From an uncultured SAR116 cluster alpha proteobacterium (GTDB taxonomy: Bacteria > Pseudomonadota > Alphaproteobacteria > Puniceispirillales > Marisalimonadaceae): a stretch of DNA of 64,000 nucleotides. The first letter of the stretch is position 1; each line of letters begins with the position of its first letter. The notes beneath the pieces are model-generated. The model saw only the letters and a list, made by a program, of their open reading frames with translations, was not told the origin of the DNA and did not search any database. Below are positions 16,767-26,076 of the stretch, piece by piece. The stretch lies in NCBI GenBank assembly GCA_902619615.1, contig CACNFD010000002.1, positions 1 to 64,000 on the forward strand. Direction: 5' to 3'. Position numbers and translations under genes: made by a program.

Positions 16767-18392
16767 TTATAAAAACTCGTTTTCTAAATCTTTATCTAAC
16801 AGGTTTTGATCTCTTTTAGAGTAATCTCCTAAACCAGCACCTCCAGGAGTGTAAATTTGCAAGATATCTCCTGCTTTGATAAGTTGTGTCCCTTTACCAT
16901 TTAACTTTCCTTTACCCTTAATTGAGACTTGTCCTGGTTTGCCGTTACCTCCATTTAAACGTCCTCTTGCAGGAAATTTAATTCTATCAAAAGAGGCCAA
17001 AAGATCCATATCCTCGTCAATTGCTGATTTAATTTCAATTACTTGACCTAAACCACCATTATACTTTCCTTTACCACCACTTCCTGGATTAAATTCTTTT
17101 TTCAGGAACAATAATGGAGCAACAGCTTCATTTATCTCAACTGGAGTACCTTTCACACCTGAAGGGTAAGCAGTAGCTGACAATCCATCTTTGTTTGGTC
17201 TTGCACCAGTTCCACCATTAACTACGGCAGTTACTGCAAATAATGAGTTGTTGTTTGCTCCCCTATCAGTCTTCCCACGAAATGTAATATTCCACAAACA
17301 AGAAGCACCTTCTGCAGGAACTTTTTCTGGTATAGCTTTTTCTAAACAACCAAAAACTACATCTGGAAGCATTTGACCAATAATATGTCTTGCGCAAACT
17401 GCGGCAGGATATGGAGCGTTTAAAATCGATCCTAATGGTGCATCAATTTCAAAAGGTTTTAGAGACCCAGCATTGTTCGGTATTTCAGAACTTAGAAGAC
17501 AACTCAAACCAAAACAGGTGTAAGCCTTGGTATATGATAGTGGAACATTTATACCAAACTTGGATTTGTCAGAAGTACCAGTATAATCAACAAATATTGA
17601 TTTTTCAGAAACCTTTAGTTTCGCCTCTAGTTTTATGTCTTTTTCAAACCCATCTATCATCATAGAATTTTCATATACGCCATTTGGGATTTTTTTAATT
17701 TCATTTTCTACAGCTGATAATGACTTATTATATATAAAATCAGATAGATTTTTTAAGTCGTTAATTTCAAATTCGTTCATCATTTCTACTAATCTTTTGC
17801 AACCTATGTCATTGCATGCAGCTAATGAGAAGACATCTCCTTCTGTTTCTACTGGTTGTCTTGTGTTTTGGCTAACTAATTTTAGTAATGTTTTATTCAT
17901 AACACCTCTGTCAGCTAATTTTAACATAGGTATATAAAGACCTTCCATGTGAATATCGGTAGCATCAGGACCTACACCTAATCCTCCAATATCTGTCAAA
18001 TGAGATGTACATGAAAAAAGGCCAACTATTTTGTTATCTTTGAAACAAGGGGTAGTTAATACAAAATCGTTCAGATGCCCTGTTCCCATCCATGGATCAT
18101 TGGTAATAAAAATGTCTCCTTCATTCATTGAGTTAAGCGGAAAATGTTCAATAAAATGCTTAACAGACTCTGCCATAGAATTAACATGGCCAGGAGTACC
18201 TGTAACTGCCTGAGCCATCATTCTACCTTCTAGATCAAATACTCCAGCAGATATATCTCCACATTCACGAACAATTGGACTAAACGCAGTTCTAACTAAT
18301 GTTTGACCTTGTTCTTCAACAACAGAAAGAAGTCTATTCCACATTACTTGATTTTGAATATTATTTTTGTCATCAATCAAATCATTGTTCAT
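16767..18392 (-). CDS. hyuB: Hydantoinase B / oxoprolinase family subunit
   Basis: The 541-residue protein is a full-length HyuB: VEEQGQTLVRTAFSPIVRECGDIS at the N-terminus, FITNDPWMGTGHLNDFV, GLGVGPDATDIHMEG, the AGSLKPFEIDAPLGSILNAPYPAAV segment, and RGRLNGGNGKPG near the C-terminus. Together with HyuA it forms the ATP-dependent amidohydrolase that opens 5-oxoproline, hydantoin or N-methylhydantoin rings. It overlaps the hyuA stop by 11 bases and is the last gene of the reverse operon that includes the TRAP transporter. It ends six bases from the convergent racemase-like gene. Confidence 0.95.
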   Translation of the reverse strand: MNNDLIDDKNNIQNQVMWNRLLSVVEEQGQTLVRTAFSPIVRECGDISAGVFDLEGRMMAQAVTGTPGHVNSMAESVKHFIEHFPLNSMNEGDIFITNDPWMGTGHLNDFVLTTPCFKDNKIVGLFSCTSHLTDIGGLGVGPDATDIHMEGLYIPMLKLADRGVMNKTLLKLVSQNTRQPVETEGDVFSLAACNDIGCKRLVEMMNEFEINDLKNLSDFIYNKSLSAVENEIKKIPNGVYENSMMIDGFEKDIKLEAKLKVSEKSIFVDYTGTSDKSKFGINVPLSYTKAYTCFGLSCLLSSEIPNNAGSLKPFEIDAPLGSILNAPYPAAVCARHIIGQMLPDVVFGCLEKAIPEKVPAEGASCLWNITFRGKTDRGANNNSLFAVTAVVNGGTGARPNKDGLSATAYPSGVKGTPVEINEAVAPLLFLKKEFNPGSGGKGKYNGGLGQVIEIKSAIDEDMDLLASFDRIKFPARGRLNGGNGKPGQVSIKGKGKLNGKGTQLIKAGDILQIYTPGGAGLGDYSKRDQNLLDKDLENEFL

Positions 18393-20454
18393 TATTTTTA
18401 TATTCCATTTGTAAAAAATTATTACTTAAAACTTTTGTATTAAAGTTATTTGAAACAACAATTGTAGTTTGAGCCTCTGTAATTACACATTGACCTTGTA
18501 TCAAATCTCCTGGATTTAACTTTGTCCTTTCATAATTTGGTATTTTAATTTTTTCTCCACTTTCATAATCACAGAAATCAATTAGAGAATTTTCTTTAAT
18601 TTTTTTATAAGAGTCTAATTTTAAATATTCATTTGAATTCTCGCCCATAATAGATAATGATAAAGACCAAGTTAAAATTTCTATGTCAGCATTTGGCAGA
18701 ATTCTAGAATATAGTTTTTCGTAATTTGCTTCAAAAGAGTTTTTGATTTTTTTTGCATCTTGATCTGATAATACCTTGTTATTAATAGGCACTTTGATTT
18801 CATGACCTTGTCCCGCATAACGCATAAATGCAAAACGTTCTTCAACAAATTCTGTTTCTTTAGAATTATTCTGTATAATTTTTTCTGCTTCACTCCTCAT
18901 AGAATTAAGTAAATTATTAACTTTTTCAAAATTAAATTTATTTAATAACATTCTAAGACTTTTTACTACTTCGTATCCCACAGGTGCTCTCAAAAATCCA
19001 ACTGCTGAACCTACACTAGCATTTGTCGGAATAATTATTTTTTTTACTCTTAATTTTTCTGCAACCCTAGAAATATGAAGAGGAGCGGCTCCTCCAAAAC
19101 CAATTAGAGTTCTGTTTGATGTTTCATGACCTTGTTCAACTGTATGAACTCTAGCAGCATTTGACATCGTTTCATCTACTATTTCAGATATTGCTAATGC
19201 AGCTGTTTCATTTTTCATATTAAGCTTTTCACTTATTTTTTTATTGATTGCATTTTTAGCAAATTCTTTGGATAAGTTTATTTTACCCTCAGCGAACTTG
19301 TCAGGATCAATCTTCCCTATAACTAAATCTGCATCTGTAATTGTTGGATTGTCGCCACCATTAGAATAGCATGCTGGGCCTGGATTTGAGCCAGCACTAT
19401 CTGGGCCAGTAATTATTTGATCCAACTTATTTACTCGAGCTATTGATCCACCTCCTGCACCAATCTCAACCATTTCGATTACAGGAATTCTTAAAGGGAA
19501 ACCACTTCCTTTTTTAAATCTTGCTTTTCTATCTACTTCAAACTCTCGAGCTTTAATTGCTTTTTGGTTTTCGATTATTGTTATCTTAGCTGTTGTTCCT
19601 CCCATATCGAACGAAATTACTTTATCTAATTTTAAGTCTTCAGCAATAGAAGTTGCTAAAATAGCTCCACCTGCAGGACCAGACTCAACCAACCTAACTG
19701 GGTTGTTACACGCACTCGACACGTTAGTTAAAGTACCACCAGAGGTCATTAATAAAAGGGGACAATTAAAACCTTTTTGTTTTAATTCACTTTCTAATTT
19801 TTTTAAATATCTAGACATTAAAGGTTTAATATATGAATTAACTACAGTAGTAGTAAAACGTTCATATTCTCGTATTTCTGGGCAGACATCAGAAGATAAA
19901 CTTACCTCTACATCTGGCAAATGTTTTAATAAAAATTCTTTTAAATCATTTTCATTTTTAGAATTTGCATAAGAATGTAAAAAACCAATTCCAATACTTT
20001 CAAATTTTTCTTTTTTGATAGTATCAACTAAACTCTGAAATTTTTTTGCATTAATAGGTTTTATTATTGATCCATTAATATCAGTTCTTTCTTCAATTAC
20101 ATATCTATGCTTTCTTGGAACAAGTGACATAGTTTTTTCAATAAGTATATCATACTGGTCAAACCTACTTTCATAACCAATGTCTAAAACATCTCTAAAA
20201 CCCTCAGTTGTTATAAAACAAGTCTTGGCACCCTTTCTTTCAATGACTGCATTTGTTGCCAAAGTCGTACCATGAATGATCATCTTTATATCTGACGATT
20301 TGATTTTATTTTCTTGAAATAATTCTTCTACACCTTCAATAACTGCAACTTCAGGTTGAGAAGTTGAGGTTAGTACTTTTTTACTAAAAAGGTTAGTTTT
20401 ATCTTCTAAAACTATATCTGTAAAAGTACCACCGATATCAATAGCAAGTCTCAT
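18382..20454 (-). CDS. hyuA: Hydantoinase A / oxoprolinase family subunit (ATP-binding)
   Basis: The 690-residue protein begins MRLAIDIGGTFTDIVLED, the ASKHA-type ATP-binding motif, followed by IIHGTTLATNAVIERKGA, CPEIREYERFTTTVVNSYI, ESGPAGGAILA, SFDMGGTTAKI and EIGAGGGSIA. It supplies the ATPase half of the hydantoinase/oxoprolinase complex with HyuB. It sits 27 bases after dctM of the TRAP transporter, so uptake and ring opening of the same amide-ring compound are probably co-expressed. Related acetone or acetophenone carboxylases share this fold; the length and HyuB partner favour the hydantoinase/oxoprolinase group. Confidence 0.95.
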   Translation of the reverse strand: MRLAIDIGGTFTDIVLEDKTNLFSKKVLTSTSQPEVAVIEGVEELFQENKIKSSDIKMIIHGTTLATNAVIERKGAKTCFITTEGFRDVLDIGYESRFDQYDILIEKTMSLVPRKHRYVIEERTDINGSIIKPINAKKFQSLVDTIKKEKFESIGIGFLHSYANSKNENDLKEFLLKHLPDVEVSLSSDVCPEIREYERFTTTVVNSYIKPLMSRYLKKLESELKQKGFNCPLLLMTSGGTLTNVSSACNNPVRLVESGPAGGAILATSIAEDLKLDKVISFDMGGTTAKITIIENQKAIKAREFEVDRKARFKKGSGFPLRIPVIEMVEIGAGGGSIARVNKLDQIITGPDSAGSNPGPACYSNGGDNPTITDADLVIGKIDPDKFAEGKINLSKEFAKNAINKKISEKLNMKNETAALAISEIVDETMSNAARVHTVEQGHETSNRTLIGFGGAAPLHISRVAEKLRVKKIIIPTNASVGSAVGFLRAPVGYEVVKSLRMLLNKFNFEKVNNLLNSMRSEAEKIIQNNSKETEFVEERFAFMRYAGQGHEIKVPINNKVLSDQDAKKIKNSFEANYEKLYSRILPNADIEILTWSLSLSIMGENSNEYLKLDSYKKIKENSLIDFCDYESGEKIKIPNYERTKLNPGDLIQGQCVITEAQTTIVVSNNFNTKVLSNNFLQMEYKNNEQ

Positions 20455-20481
20455 TTATTGAAATCCTTTTTAAAAAAACAA

Positions 20482-21780
20482 TTATTGAATCATGAAGTTG
20501 ACAGGTGCAGTAACAATTTGAGGGAAAATTATGATAATGACAATACTTAATAACATTAAAAAGAAAAAGGGTAATGCTGCTTTTGTAACTTTCAATATAT
20601 CTCTACCTGTCATTCCTTGAAGTACAAAAAGATTAAATCCGACTGGAGGAGTGATTTGAGCCATTTCAACAACTATTACAGTAAAAATTCCAAACCAAAT
20701 TAAATCTATACCAGCCGTCTGAACCATTGGTAATACCACAGATGCAGTTAATACCATCATGGATGTTCCTTCAAGGAAACAGCCAAGGAAAATATATAAT
20801 ATTGTTAGAATTGCTAGAAGTGAAAGTTGTGATAATTCAAAGTCATTTACTATTTGTCCTAATTGTTTTGGAATGCCAGTGTACCCCATAGCAACAGATA
20901 GAAAAGCCGCTCCTACAATTATAAAATTAATCATGCAAGAAGTTTTCACAGCTCCCATCAAACTATCCATAAAACTTTTAAAATTAAGAGATTTTGAAGA
21001 CCAAGCAAGTATTAGTGCTCCTATTACACCAATAGTTGCAGCCTCAGTTGGCGTTGCGTAACCACCATAAATTGAACCAAGAACAAAAAATATTAATGCA
21101 ACTACTGGAAGCAAGTTTCTTGCTGCCTTTAGTTTTTCTAAAAAGGTATAACTAACATTTTGTTTGGGTGCTAAAGAAGGATTAAGTTTAGATCTAATTG
21201 CAATATATGACATAAAAATTAAAATAATCATTATACCTGGTAAAACGCCAGCTATGAAAAGTCTCGATATTGAAACTTGAGCCAAAACACCGTAAACAAT
21301 TAGCATTATTGAAGGTGGAATTAACAACCCTAATGTACCAGAACCAGCTAAAGAACCTATACTGAGCGTTTCATCATAATTTCTTTTCTTTAACTCTGGA
21401 ATACTCATTCTACCTATTGTGGCGCAAGTTACTGCACTAGAGCCTGCAACAGCTGCCATTATACCACAACCAACTACATTTACATGCAACAACCCTCCAG
21501 GTAAATTAGACAGCATTGGTGCAAGACCTTTAAACATTTCTGAGGAAAGTCTTGTTCTAAAAAGTATTTCACCCATCCATATAAACAAAGGTAAGGCAGT
21601 CAATGCCCAATTCCAACTTGCATCCCATAAAGTGCTAGCGAGAAGAGATCCTACGGGTGCTGGAGTAAAAAATTCAAGTAATATATATCCTAAAGTAATT
21701 AATGCTGGGGCCACCCATATACCCAAAGATAAAAGGAAAAGAAGTAAAATAAATAAAATTAATGATAATCCAGTAGCCAT
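20482..21780 (-). CDS. dctM: TRAP transporter large permease (DctM)
   Basis: The 432-residue membrane protein shows about twelve hydrophobic segments and the DctM landmarks AAVAGSSAVTCATIGRMSIPEL, GTLGLLIPPSIMLIVYG and ITPPVGFNLFVLQGM. It is the ion-coupled transport channel of a TRAP system and works with the DctQ and DctP products encoded just upstream (11-base gap to dctQ). Neighbouring hyuAB and allantoinase-like genes suggest a ring amide or ureide as cargo rather than C4-dicarboxylates, which is inference from context. Confidence 0.95.
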   Translation of the reverse strand: MATGLSLILFILLLFLLSLGIWVAPALITLGYILLEFFTPAPVGSLLASTLWDASWNWALTALPLFIWMGEILFRTRLSSEMFKGLAPMLSNLPGGLLHVNVVGCGIMAAVAGSSAVTCATIGRMSIPELKKRNYDETLSIGSLAGSGTLGLLIPPSIMLIVYGVLAQVSISRLFIAGVLPGIMIILIFMSYIAIRSKLNPSLAPKQNVSYTFLEKLKAARNLLPVVALIFFVLGSIYGGYATPTEAATIGVIGALILAWSSKSLNFKSFMDSLMGAVKTSCMINFIIVGAAFLSVAMGYTGIPKQLGQIVNDFELSQLSLLAILTILYIFLGCFLEGTSMMVLTASVVLPMVQTAGIDLIWFGIFTVIVVEMAQITPPVGFNLFVLQGMTGRDILKVTKAALPFFFLMLLSIVIIIIFPQIVTAPVNFMIQ

Positions 21781-21791
21781 AAATTTCTCTT

Positions 21792-22307
21792 CTAAGTATT
21801 ATCTTTCAATATTGGATCAGCATTTTTTACATAAGATGGTTGTTCTTTTTTCCAAACTGTAAAAAAATCATCAATAAGAGCGATTAAAAAAATAGTTACA
21901 CCTATAGACATGCTTATCCTAGGGATCCAAAAAGGTATTGCCAAGAGACCTGGGCTAATATCCTCAAAAATAAATGAAAAATATACAAAGTCCCAACTCC
22001 AATATGTTAAATAACTAGTAATTATGATACAAAAAGACAAAGAGAAGAGTTCTTGGTATCTTCTAACTTTTTTTCCTAATAATCTTGTAAATAAAGTTAC
22101 TCTTATATGTTCACCACTGTGAAAGGTATATGACAACCCAAAAAAAGTTAGAGCAGCCAAACTAAAACCAGCAGTTTCTGTTGAATCGACTGTAATATTT
22201 ACAAATCTTCCTAAAATTTGAGCAACTATGGTCAAAGCAATTAGGACCATAAAAAAGGCAGAGAGATAGCCACTATATAAATATAATTTATTCAATTTAT
22301 TTCTCAT
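21792..22307 (-). CDS. dctQ: TRAP transporter small permease (DctQ)
   Basis: The 171-residue protein has four membrane helices, the usual DctQ length, and the family-like segments STETAGFSLAALTFFGLSYTFHSGEHIRV and the WIPRISMSIGVTIFLIAL helix. It forms the membrane subunit that accompanies DctM. It lies between dctP and dctM with short gaps of 18 and 11 bases, the common P-Q-M order. Nothing in the sequence points to a particular substrate. Confidence 0.92.
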   Translation of the reverse strand: MRNKLNKLYLYSGYLSAFFMVLIALTIVAQILGRFVNITVDSTETAGFSLAALTFFGLSYTFHSGEHIRVTLFTRLLGKKVRRYQELFSLSFCIIITSYLTYWSWDFVYFSFIFEDISPGLLAIPFWIPRISMSIGVTIFLIALIDDFFTVWKKEQPSYVKNADPILKDNT

Positions 22308-22325
22308 GGCTATCTCTATAAAATT

Positions 22326-23300
22326 TTAACGCATAGATAAGTATCTATCTAAGACAGCATTAGCCTCCGGACTAGCTTTTGATCTCCAATTTTTCATCAT
22401 TTCAAGACCAATACTTTTCATTTTGCTAATTACCTCATCTGGGGCATTTTTAGAAGACATGCCATTTTTCTTGAGAATACCAATTTGCTTTTTAGTTGTC
22501 TCAGCACTCATCTCCCAACCTCTAAGCTCAGCTTTCTTTGCGGCTGCTAACATGTTGCTTTGATCACCTTTTGATAAAGCATTAAAAGCTTTTTTGGTAA
22601 CGACAACTGCATTTTTACTAAATATAGCTCCAGCATAAGTAAAATGCTTAGTATTATCCCATGCTTGAATATCTATACCTGTTTGCGGACTTGTAAATAA
22701 TGCCTCAATAAGACCTGTAGAAAATGCCTGTGGAATTTCTGCAAAAGGAAGAATTGTTGCATTAAAACCTAACATAGACCCCATTTGTTGTGTGGCTGTA
22801 GAATAAATTCTAAGTTTTTTACCCTTAAAGTCAGAAACACTGTTTACAGGAAACTTAGTATAAAACCCTTGTCCTGGCCATGGAGCAGTATACAAAATCA
22901 TAAGTCCTTTTTTAGCGAATTTTTCTTGAAGATATTCCATTTGCACATCTTTTAATAACCAAGCACTTGAATAATCTGGTGCAATAAATGGTAATCCAGC
23001 TAAAATATACATCGGGTCTTCATTACCATAAATACCTAATCTAATTTCTCCAATTGGAATTTGTCCTCTTTGAAGAGATGTTTTTATTGCATCTAACTTA
23101 ATTAGAGTATCATTTGGATTTAAATTAATATTAACTGAAGTAGTGGACTTAACATCGTCTATAAATTTAATTATATTTTGAGTATGAAAGTTACTTTTTG
23201 GATAGCCTGAAGCCATTGTCCAATCTGCTGCATGCAAATTAAAACTAAAGACAGAAACAGCTACTAAAAGAAACGTTCTTTTAAAAATTTTTGTAATCAT
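22326..23300 (-). CDS. dctP: TRAP transporter solute-binding protein (DctP)
   Basis: The 324-residue periplasmic receptor has a Sec signal peptide ending in NLHAADW and the DctP fold landmarks FIDDVKSTTSVNI, GQIPIGEIRLG, the ligand-binding arginine region FKGKKLRIYSTATQQM and FAEIPQAFSTGLIEALFTSP. The Arg in KLRIY normally holds a carboxylate, so the ligand probably carries one. It is the first gene of dctPQM but follows the PuuE-like gene by 121 bases, leaving room for its own promoter; no convincing one was found there. Confidence 0.94.
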   Translation of the reverse strand: MITKIFKRTFLLVAVSVFSFNLHAADWTMASGYPKSNFHTQNIIKFIDDVKSTTSVNINLNPNDTLIKLDAIKTSLQRGQIPIGEIRLGIYGNEDPMYILAGLPFIAPDYSSAWLLKDVQMEYLQEKFAKKGLMILYTAPWPGQGFYTKFPVNSVSDFKGKKLRIYSTATQQMGSMLGFNATILPFAEIPQAFSTGLIEALFTSPQTGIDIQAWDNTKHFTYAGAIFSKNAVVVTKKAFNALSKGDQSNMLAAAKKAELRGWEMSAETTKKQIGILKKNGMSSKNAPDEVISKMKSIGLEMMKNWRSKASPEANAVLDRYLSMR

Positions 23301-23421
23301 TTTTAATTCCTTTCATCGTAAATGTATAATAATTAAGCATTTAGGAAAATAAAGAGTCAAATTGAATTAAAGGTAACCAAAAATTTTATTAAGTTACTTC
23401 ATATAAATGTTAAAAATTTAA

Positions 23422-24324
23422 TCAGAAAAAATTGAATGAATCTTTTTCTAAGCAATATTTTGCTATATCCATTCTTTTAGGTATCCATACATTTTCATAA
23501 GTTTTTATGTATTTTATAAAATCTTCAAGCCCCTTAATTCTTCCTGGTCTTCCAATAATTCTGGGATGTAATCCTATAGACATCATTCTTAAAGAACCAT
23601 CATCTGTTTCCGAGAAAAGTTGATTAAATGATTCTTTACAATAAATATTAAAATCATCGCCACGTACAAAACCATTATTACCGTCATATCTCATGTCATT
23701 GGTATCAAATGAATATGGAATTATAACAAGTTTATGATCATTTTTTTTTAATACGTAAGGTATGTCGTCATTATATGCATTAGAATCATATGTAAATCCT
23801 CCATGCTCAATCAAAAGATCCCTAGTAAATGGAGATGTACTAGATTTTGTGTGCCAACCAACTGGGGGATGACCAGAAAGTTTGAGTATTGAGGAGTAAC
23901 AATCATTAATTATTTGTTTTTCCTTTTCTCTAGTTAGATAAGCATGAGAAATCCACTTAACGCCATGAGCAGATATTTCATGATTTCTAGTTAAAATTTC
24001 ATCTATTAACCAAGGAGAATTTTCTAATGCCAAGGAACAACAACTGAATGTTGCCTTTACGTTATATTTGTCAAAAACGTCAAAAACGCGCCAAATACCT
24101 GATCTTAAACCGTATTCAAAATGAGATTCCATACAAAGATCAGGTATATCTAGTATTTTAATTTTATTATTTTCGTATACATGCTCATTTTGACTATCGC
24201 CTGATGAAATCGAGAGCTCTGCACCTTCTTCAATGTTTACAACAAATGATACTGCAATTTTATTTTCTTGAGGCCAAAGAATTTTTGGCTTTTCTTTTCC
24301 ATAACCAATAAAATTTCTTTTCAT
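23422..24324 (-). CDS. puuE: PuuE-like allantoinase (polysaccharide deacetylase fold)
   Basis: The 300-residue protein matches PuuE-type metal-independent allantoinases: NFIGYGKEKPKILWPQENKIAVSFVVNIEEG at the N-terminus, YEYG-like FEYGLRSGIWRVFDVFDKY, HEISAHGVKW, VGWHT, GGFTYDSNAYNDDIP, the conserved DTNDMRYDGNNGF and IGLHPRIIGRPGRI. PuuE hydrolyses allantoin to allantoate. Downstream allantoicase and ureidoglycolate lyase genes are present on the other strand, so this fills the missing step, though a dihydropyrimidinase-like gene at 28.3 kb is an alternative candidate. Its start directly follows the stop of the racemase-like gene (no gap). Confidence 0.82.
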   Translation of the reverse strand: MKRNFIGYGKEKPKILWPQENKIAVSFVVNIEEGAELSISSGDSQNEHVYENNKIKILDIPDLCMESHFEYGLRSGIWRVFDVFDKYNVKATFSCCSLALENSPWLIDEILTRNHEISAHGVKWISHAYLTREKEKQIINDCYSSILKLSGHPPVGWHTKSSTSPFTRDLLIEHGGFTYDSNAYNDDIPYVLKKNDHKLVIIPYSFDTNDMRYDGNNGFVRGDDFNIYCKESFNQLFSETDDGSLRMMSIGLHPRIIGRPGRIKGLEDFIKYIKTYENVWIPKRMDIAKYCLEKDSFNFF

Positions 24325-25074
24325 TTATGAACCATTATCAACTTTGTGAGAAATCAATTCCGATAAATTTTTATCTATCCCAATGGATGATTTAGGAGGT
24401 AATTTGGATTTATTTATAATATTTTGATTCATAACGACAGCTAATTCTGCTTGTTTTACAGCCGCTTCAGCACAATCTATCACAGGTACACTAATTTCTT
24501 TTTGAACAACTTTTTTAAATCCGGACAATGGAGCCCCTGCAAATATTACCACCTCACCACCATCTATATTGATAGCATTTTTTGCAGATTCAACTAAAGA
24601 TTTCTTCTGAAGCGATTGAATTTTATCAATAGTTAAATTAACACCATCTATAGCTCTAAATCCTGCATATCTAGACTGTAATCCTAGTAATTCAACACTT
24701 TCTTCATACCAAGATGCCATTGCATTAGTAAATGATATAATTGAGAATTTTTTACCAAATAAGCAAGCACTTAACATTGCTGCCTCCCCTAATCCAATTA
24801 TCGGCAAGTTAAACAAACTTTTTGCTGGTATCAGTCCTGGATCACCAAAGGCAGCTATAATTACAGCATCATATTGTGGATGTATTTCTGCTAATTTTTC
24901 TAAAACTAAAGTACCAGTAATTTGGGCTTCTACTTTAGTTGATATGTATGGGAAACCCTTTTCTGCTGTTTTAGGAATTAGAATTGTTTCACTACTTGCA
25001 ACCAACTTGGCAGTTTCATAGAGTGTTTCAGTTATAGATTCAGAAGTGTTTGGGTTATACAATAATATTTTCAT
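24325..25074 (-). CDS. Asp/Glu/hydantoin racemase-family protein without catalytic cysteines
   Basis: The 249-residue protein has the racemase fold start LLYNPNTSESIT and the GLGEAAMLSACLFGKKFSI segment, but the two expected cysteines read IIAAFGDPG (Ala75) and VIFAGAPLSG (Gly180 region). Such GAPLSG-type members form a recognisable subgroup of the family with no clear activity. It is sandwiched between a DapA-like lyase gene (4-base gap) and the PuuE-like gene (adjacent), so it likely serves ureide or hydantoin metabolism. Its sequence is further from the 40.7 kb racemase than the 16.1 kb copy is. Confidence 0.85.
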   Translation of the reverse strand: MKILLYNPNTSESITETLYETAKLVASSETILIPKTAEKGFPYISTKVEAQITGTLVLEKLAEIHPQYDAVIIAAFGDPGLIPAKSLFNLPIIGLGEAAMLSACLFGKKFSIISFTNAMASWYEESVELLGLQSRYAGFRAIDGVNLTIDKIQSLQKKSLVESAKNAINIDGGEVVIFAGAPLSGFKKVVQKEISVPVIDCAEAAVKQAELAVVMNQNIINKSKLPPKSSIGIDKNLSELISHKVDNGS

Positions 25075-25078
25075 GGCA

Positions 25079-26032
25079 TTAATTAATTCCTTTTGGAATT
25101 GTAAGACCTTTTTCAGTTAATTTTAAGTGTAATCTTTTTAATAAATAATTCATTTCCTTAATATCGTCTTCTGTAAGAACAGGCCCTGGAGATCTCACAT
25201 TTAACGATTTAATAATACCTCTCTGTTGTAAGACAAATTTTCTTAAGGCTAAACCTATTCCAAATTGCTGTTCATGCCTTATAAGTGGTAAATATATATC
25301 AAATAAGTCTTCTGCTTTTTCTTTATCATGATTAAAAAATAAATTATGTAAATTCACCAACATTTCAGTGAATGCAAAACCCGTCATAATTCCGTCAGCA
25401 CCTCTCTCAAGTTCTTGGGGAACATATAAGCCTCCATTTCCTACAAAGATGCTATATTTTCTGTTTAAATGATTATCTCTATATCTAAGAAGTCTTGATA
25501 ATTTATTATGTCCTGGGCAGTCTTCATGCTTAAACATTTCAATTGAAGGATGGTTTTCCATTATAGTATTTATAACACTTTCAGAGAAGTAAACATTAGT
25601 TGTAGGTGGATAATCCTGCAAACAAATTGGAATATCTTGAGTGCGATCTACAACTTGATTGAAGTATGATTTGATTTGATCGTCATTTTTTAGACCATTA
25701 TTACCAGATACCATAACTCCAGAGGCCCCAGCATCCATTGAAAATTTTGATAGTAATTCTAAGTTATCAAGACCAGCATTAGAAACTCCTACAATTACTG
25801 GAACACTATTAGTTAAGTTATTTACGTATCTTTTTATTAATGTTTTTTGTTCTTCAATATTAAGCTTGTGAGCCTCTCCCATAACCCCAAGGATTGTAAC
25901 CCCTGAAACTTTACTTTCTATGTAATAATTTGAAAGTCTATCGACTGATTCAAAATCAATTAAGTTTTCATTGTTAAAAGGTGTTGTTGCAATGGCAATA
26001 ACACCTTTCATATCTTTAAATTCTTTTGACAT
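25079..26032 (-). CDS. DapA/NAL-family lyase (dihydrodipicolinate synthase-like)
   Basis: The 317-residue TIM-barrel protein keeps the Schiff-base lysine in IEMFKHEDCPG and the Tyr in LQDYPPTTN, and its phosphate-loop region reads GVMGEAHKL in place of the common GTTGE. The family includes dihydrodipicolinate synthase, N-acetylneuraminate lyase, 4-hydroxy-2-oxoglutarate aldolase and related pyruvate-dependent enzymes. Its place in an operon with uraD and the PuuE-like gene argues for a catabolic lyase or dehydratase, not lysine synthesis. A second, more canonical DapA-like gene lies at 43.5 kb. Confidence 0.88.
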   Translation of the reverse strand: MSKEFKDMKGVIAIATTPFNNENLIDFESVDRLSNYYIESKVSGVTILGVMGEAHKLNIEEQKTLIKRYVNNLTNSVPVIVGVSNAGLDNLELLSKFSMDAGASGVMVSGNNGLKNDDQIKSYFNQVVDRTQDIPICLQDYPPTTNVYFSESVINTIMENHPSIEMFKHEDCPGHNKLSRLLRYRDNHLNRKYSIFVGNGGLYVPQELERGADGIMTGFAFTEMLVNLHNLFFNHDKEKAEDLFDIYLPLIRHEQQFGIGLALRKFVLQQRGIIKSLNVRSPGPVLTEDDIKEMNYLLKRLHLKLTEKGLTIPKGIN

Positions 26033-26076
26033 TTACCTTCCTAAAATTTATCTGGAATAAAAATTAAATTAGCTAC

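Noticed and set aside
21419-21862. 147-aa ORF antisense to dctM
   Set aside because: Shadow of the DctM frame, which has complete family motifs.
25079-26032. dapA (lysine biosynthesis) assignment
   Set aside because: The GTTGE loop is altered to GVMGE and the gene lies in a ureide operon, so a biosynthetic name is not supported.
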